Below, piece by piece: positions 60,252 through 64,000 of a stretch of DNA of 64,000 nucleotides. A program made the position numbers and the translations under genes. Source of the DNA: JAYQKL01 sp038142705 (GTDB taxonomy: Bacteria > Pseudomonadota > Alphaproteobacteria > RS24); the NCBI GenBank assembly GCA_965217015.1, contig OZ244224.1, positions 372,001 through 436,000 on the forward strand. Direction: 5' to 3'. Under the pieces are notes generated by a model. It ran no database searches. It had not been told where the DNA came from and saw only the letters and a list, made by a program, of their open reading frames with translations. Position 1 is the stretch's first letter. Every line of letters starts with the position of its first letter.

Positions 60252-61364
60252 TTGGAAATGCTATCATCTATCGGCTTGGGTTATATTTTGCCCTTTCTTG
60301 CTGTTATTACGGTTGTCGTGTTCTTCCACGAATTAGGCCATTTTTGGGTGGCACGGCTTTGCGGTGTGCGCGTTGATGCGTTTTCAATTGGTTTTGGTCG
60401 CGCCCTGACGAGCTGGACAGATAAAAAAGGCACGGTTTGGAAAATTGGCTGGCTCCCTATGGGCGGCTATGTCAAATTTTATGGCGATGAGTCTGTGGCC
60501 AGTAATCCGGACGCGGATAAGCTGTCGCAATTAAGCGAAGAAGATAAGCAGGAAATTTTTCACTTCAAACCGCTTTGGCAGCGCGCTGCTATTGTTGCGG
60601 CGGGTCCTTTTGCTAATTTTTTATTGGCAATTGTGATTTTTACCGGACTGTTTTCAATTTTTGGCGAACGCGTTGTTACCCCTGTCGTCAACGAGGTTGT
60701 GGCAGAAAGCGCGGCGGCGCGAGCAGGGTTTCAATCAGGTGATGTGATTTTAGCTGTTAATGGTTCGCTGGTTGATAGTTTCTCCGATGTTCAGCGCGTG
60801 GTGAAACTCAACCCTGAAACTAATCTGGAATTTATGGTTAATCGTGGCGGTGTGGAAACTTTATTGCTCGCCCGTCCGGATTTGCGAGTTGAGAAAGACC
60901 GCTTTGGCAATGTCTATAATGTTGGGCGCTTGGGTATTTCAAACGCCAATGACCCGCAATATATCCAGCATGTCCGCCATGACCCCATCACCGCCATTGG
61001 CATGGGGGTGAAGGAAACCAATTTTATCATCACGCAAACATTTGTATCGATTGGGCGCATTATTGTCGGGCGTGAATCTGCTGATGCCTTGGGCGGGCCC
61101 ATTCGGATTGCTCAAATATCAGGCGAGATGGCCAGCATCGGGCTGGCGGCTTTTATCAATTTGGTCGCGTTGATTTCAGTCAGCATTGGTCTCATCAATT
61201 TATTCCCTGTACCAATGCTCGATGGCGGTCATTTGCTGTTTTATTCTTTTGAAGCTGTTTTGGGGCGTCCGCTTCCGGAAAAGGTCCAGGAGACAAGCAT
61301 GCGAATTGGTTTGGCTTTGGTTTTGATGTTATTTATCTTTGTAACTTGGAATGATTTGACCTGA
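60252..61364 (+). CDS. rseP: Site-2 zinc metalloprotease RseP
   Basis: An intramembrane protease that cleaves anti-sigma factors and leftover signal peptides. In 370 residues: the HExxH zinc site in the first helix (His26, His30 in FFHELGHFWVA), a single PDZ domain (about 125-210), and the third ligand region LFPVPMLDGGHLL. A TTG start at 60252 has the best spacing from AGAGG; the ATG at 60258 would remove two residues. It is followed by bamA, the standard order. Confidence 0.95.
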   Translation: MEMLSSIGLGYILPFLAVITVVVFFHELGHFWVARLCGVRVDAFSIGFGRALTSWTDKKGTVWKIGWLPMGGYVKFYGDESVASNPDADKLSQLSEEDKQEIFHFKPLWQRAAIVAAGPFANFLLAIVIFTGLFSIFGERVVTPVVNEVVAESAAARAGFQSGDVILAVNGSLVDSFSDVQRVVKLNPETNLEFMVNRGGVETLLLARPDLRVEKDRFGNVYNVGRLGISNANDPQYIQHVRHDPITAIGMGVKETNFIITQTFVSIGRIIVGRESADALGGPIRIAQISGEMASIGLAAFINLVALISVSIGLINLFPVPMLDGGHLLFYSFEAVLGRPLPEKVQETSMRIGLALVLMLFIFVTWNDLT

Positions 61365-61419
61365 CCGAATCTGTTTAATTTATCTAAACCCTGTTTTGGG
61401 TAGGGCAATATACTGGAAA

Positions 61420-63732
61420 ATGAAAATGCGGCCATATAATTTAATCCCCTCACTTTTAATCGCTTTTTTCCTCTCTCTTTCGCCGGTTCTGGCGCAAACA
61501 GAGGGGGCTGAAAATACTGAGCAAGTGGTGGCTGACACAACGCCAATCGCGTTTATTCAGGTTGAGGGAAGTCAGCGCGTTGAGGCGGAAACCGTTTTAT
61601 CATATATTTCACTGCAAGCTGGCCGCCCTTATGACCCAGAACTTGTTGATGAGTCGCTTAAATCATTGTTTAAGTCTGGCTTATTCGCCGATGTTACCAT
61701 ACAAAAATCAGGTGACGGCATTTTAATCACAGTGGTTGAAAACCCGATTGTGAACCGAATAATTTTTGAAGGCAATAATCAGGTTGAGGAAGAAGACCTG
61801 CTTAAGGATAGCACTTTGCGTGCGCGCCAGGTTTACACCCGCGCTAAAGTGCAGGACGATGTTGCACATTTTGTTGAAATCTATCGCCGTAAAGGGCGTT
61901 TTTCTGCTCGTATTGAACCGAAAGTGATTCAGCTTCCGCAAAATCGCGTTGATGTGATTTTTGAAATTGACGAGGGCGAAGTAACAAAAATCCGTTCGAT
62001 TAATTTTATTGGCAATGACGCTTTTGATGATGACCGCCTGCGTGAAGAGGTGTCGAGTAAAGAAAGCCGTTGGTATAAATTCTTTGCCTCTGGCGATAAA
62101 TATGACCCTGACCGTATTGCCTATGACCGCGAATTATTGCGGCGTTTCTATCTTGGGCGCGGCTATGCCGATTTTCGGGTGATTTCATCTGTGGCTGAAC
62201 TGACCCGCGATGGTAAAGAGTTTTTCATCACCTTTAATGTTGAAGAGGGTGAGATTTACCAATTTGGTGATGGCAAGGTAAACAGCAAGGTTGAAGAAAT
62301 TGACCCGATTGTTTTTGAAGGCATTATCCGCCATCAGTCAGGTCAGAAATACAATCTCAAACGCATAGATGATACGGTTGATGATTTAACGAAACTGCTT
62401 GGTGAGCAGGGTTATGCTTTTGCCGATGTGCGCCCGCGTGTACGCCGTGACAAAAAAAATCTGGTGGTGAATGTTGAATATCGGATTGAAGAAGGCCCAC
62501 GTGTTTATGTTGAGCGCATTAACATTAACAATAATGTGCGCACGCAAGACCGCGTAATTCGGCGCGAAATGCGGCTCGATGAAGGTGATGCATTTAATCG
62601 GGTTTTGCTAAATCGCTCCGAGCGCGCCATTAAGGGGCTGGATTATTTCTCTGAAATTGAAATCACCGAGCACCCGGGTTCAGAGCCAGATAAGACGATT
62701 ATTGATATTGATGTTGAAGAGCAATCAACGGGCGAGTTGTCCATCGGGGTTGGGTATTCCTCAACAGAAAACTTCTCAAGCCAGTTTTCAATTATTGAGC
62801 GCAATTTGCTCGGGCGTGGGCAGGTCTTGCAGTTTTCAACCTCTGTCAGCTCGCAGGTGCAGACCTTTAATCTTAATTTTGCTGAGCCATATTTCCTTGG
62901 GCGCGACCTTTATGCCAGTGTGAATCTATTCAGAACCACAACCGATTATGACACTGAAGCGAATTTGGAAACCGCGCAAACGGGGATTGGCACATCGGTG
63001 AGCTTCCCTGTTTCTGAAGATGGGCGGTTGTCACTGTTTACACGGGTGCTTGAAGATGAGCTGGTCAATGATGCTTATAATGCGCTTTTCCGCGAATATT
63101 TGCGACCTTATTCAGATTTCAAAGTTTCAGTTGGCTACACTTATTATATTGACAAGCGAGACGATAAAATCGACCCAACATCGGGCTGGAATTTTTCATT
63201 AAGCCAGGAACTAGCGGGGCCTGCGGGCGATGTCAGCTATTTGCGGACAACCAGTGTTTATGATTATTACCGTACATTTTTTGATGAGTGGATTTTCCAC
63301 GCACGCGCTACCGTTGGGGCGATTGTCGATTATGATGATGACCCGATTTCATATAATGACCACTTCTTTGTTGGGGGGAGTGTGATCCGCGGGTTTAAGC
63401 GCTCAGGCGTTGGTCCGCGTGATATTTCCAGTAGTTATATATTGGGCTCCAAGCAATATGTTGCTGGCACGCTCGAAACACAAGTCCCGCTTGGTATTCC
63501 GAAGGATTTGGGTATTAAGGGATATGTCTTCACAGATTTTGGTATGCTTGGCGGCACTGATGTGCAGGCGGCCAACATCAAAGACGACTTTTCTTTACGA
63601 GCAACTTATGGTTTAAGTTTCTCATGGAAATCACCATTTGGGCCCGTGCGTTTTGACTTGGCGCGCCCAATTGTAAAAGAAAGCTATGATAGTGCACAAT
63701 TCTTCCGGTTTACGGCTGGAACGAGATTTTAA
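61420..63732 (+). CDS. bamA: Outer membrane protein assembly factor BamA
   Basis: The Omp85 protein that inserts beta-barrels into the outer membrane. After a signal peptide (MKMRPYNLIPSLLIAFFLSL... cut after LAQ) come five POTRA domains (about 40-420) and a 16-strand barrel with the RGF motif (VIRGFKRSG) and a terminal Phe (FTAGTRF). About 770 residues, standard length. The frame is open from a TTG at 61396, which would spoil the signal peptide; the ATG at 61426 is an equally good start. Confidence 0.96.
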   Translation: MKMRPYNLIPSLLIAFFLSLSPVLAQTEGAENTEQVVADTTPIAFIQVEGSQRVEAETVLSYISLQAGRPYDPELVDESLKSLFKSGLFADVTIQKSGDGILITVVENPIVNRIIFEGNNQVEEEDLLKDSTLRARQVYTRAKVQDDVAHFVEIYRRKGRFSARIEPKVIQLPQNRVDVIFEIDEGEVTKIRSINFIGNDAFDDDRLREEVSSKESRWYKFFASGDKYDPDRIAYDRELLRRFYLGRGYADFRVISSVAELTRDGKEFFITFNVEEGEIYQFGDGKVNSKVEEIDPIVFEGIIRHQSGQKYNLKRIDDTVDDLTKLLGEQGYAFADVRPRVRRDKKNLVVNVEYRIEEGPRVYVERININNNVRTQDRVIRREMRLDEGDAFNRVLLNRSERAIKGLDYFSEIEITEHPGSEPDKTIIDIDVEEQSTGELSIGVGYSSTENFSSQFSIIERNLLGRGQVLQFSTSVSSQVQTFNLNFAEPYFLGRDLYASVNLFRTTTDYDTEANLETAQTGIGTSVSFPVSEDGRLSLFTRVLEDELVNDAYNALFREYLRPYSDFKVSVGYTYYIDKRDDKIDPTSGWNFSLSQELAGPAGDVSYLRTTSVYDYYRTFFDEWIFHARATVGAIVDYDDDPISYNDHFFVGGSVIRGFKRSGVGPRDISSSYILGSKQYVAGTLETQVPLGIPKDLGIKGYVFTDFGMLGGTDVQAANIKDDFSLRATYGLSFSWKSPFGPVRFDLARPIVKESYDSAQFFRFTAGTRF

Positions 63733-63746
63733 TAGAGAGGTTTATT

Positions 63747-64000
63747 ATGTTTAAGAAAATAAGTTTAGCAATTATTGCCGCCTTGTTTTTGAGTGTTGCA
63801 TCGCCTGCCATCGCGGCGGAGGCTTTGACTTTGGATATTGAAAAAATATTCTCAAATTCAAAAGCGGGGCAAAGCCTGATTGGTCAAATCAAAACACGGG
63901 CAGAAGCTTTGCAGGCAACACGTGATAAAGCGCAAAAAGAATTAGAGGGTGATGCAAAGAAAATTGATGAGCAGAAAACTTTGCTGACTCAAGAAGCTCT
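63747..64000 (+). CDS. OmpH/Skp family periplasmic chaperone, N-terminal part (cut by window edge)
   Basis: The first 84 codons are present. A signal peptide (MFKKISLAIIAALFLSVASP, cut after AIAA) precedes LTLDIEKIFSNSKAGQSLIGQI and a long charged, coiled-coil-forming helix. This is the OmpH/Skp pattern: a trimer whose tentacle-like coiled coils hold unfolded outer-membrane proteins on the way to BamA. AGAGAGG lies 6 bases before the ATG. The gene follows bamA directly, as usual; lpxD would be expected next. Confidence 0.9.
   Translation, partial: MFKKISLAIIAALFLSVASPAIAAEALTLDIEKIFSNSKAGQSLIGQIKTRAEALQATRDKAQKELEGDAKKIDEQKTLLTQEA

Overview
The window is a contiguous piece of an alphaproteobacterial chromosome made almost entirely of core genes. 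This assignment rests on gene neighbourhoods and family variants. The order DUF1467-proS-lolC-lolD-dnaE and rpsB-tsf-pyrH-frr-uppS-cdsA-dxr-rseP-bamA-ompH is typical of Alphaproteobacteria. So are the glnB-glnA operon with a sigma-54 promoter, a short prolyl-tRNA synthetase, GatCAB amidotransferase, and a dihydroorotase paralogue of the degenerate class next to pyrB. Base composition is moderate and even. I see no insertion sequence, prophage, CRISPR array, attachment site or rRNA. A marine SAR116-like or Rhodospirillales-like lineage is a guess only.

Layout. Positions 1-10411 are all on the minus strand, reading right to left: ruvX, pyrB, pyrC-like, plsY, dprA, topA, rnr, DUF983 and a NUDIX hydrolase cut by the left edge. 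From 10542 gatC-gatA-gatB run on the plus strand, followed by a coniferyl-aldehyde-type dehydrogenase that converges on a DEAD-box RNA helicase. Positions 15443-21982 are minus again: the helicase, parE, a lone FkbM-type methyltransferase, then glnB-glnA. A 422-base gene-free stretch separates glnB from tRNA-Leu(UAG).

From 22405 to the end everything is plus: tRNA-Leu, tig, clpP, clpX, lon, hupB (the proteostasis and nucleoid cluster), tRNA-Val(UAC), tRNA-Asp(GUC), and the complete nuoA-N operon for complex I (29996-44128), which runs by overlap into birA and rnj. Next come a DUF1467 membrane protein, proS, lolC, lolD, a previously easy-to-miss 33-residue membrane protein gene, dnaE, and the rpsB...bamA-ompH cluster (translation, undecaprenyl phosphate, phospholipid, isoprenoid and outer-membrane assembly). 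The window ends inside ompH.

The region is ordinary at gene level, so the points of interest are small. They are (1) a 33-residue single-pass membrane protein at 50313-50414 with its own near-consensus promoter and Shine-Dalgarno; (2) a structured rpsB leader RNA closed by a 9-bp stem, directly downstream of a strong promoter; (3) a well-formed RpoH-type promoter for clpP and a sigma-54 promoter for glnBA; (4) a dihydroorotase-like protein that has lost its metal ligands; (5) a 15-residue Lys/Ala repeat tail on trigger factor, within a wider pattern of basic low-complexity tails; and (6) unexplained dyads upstream of nuoA and between lon and hupB. I found no clear new multi-gene system.
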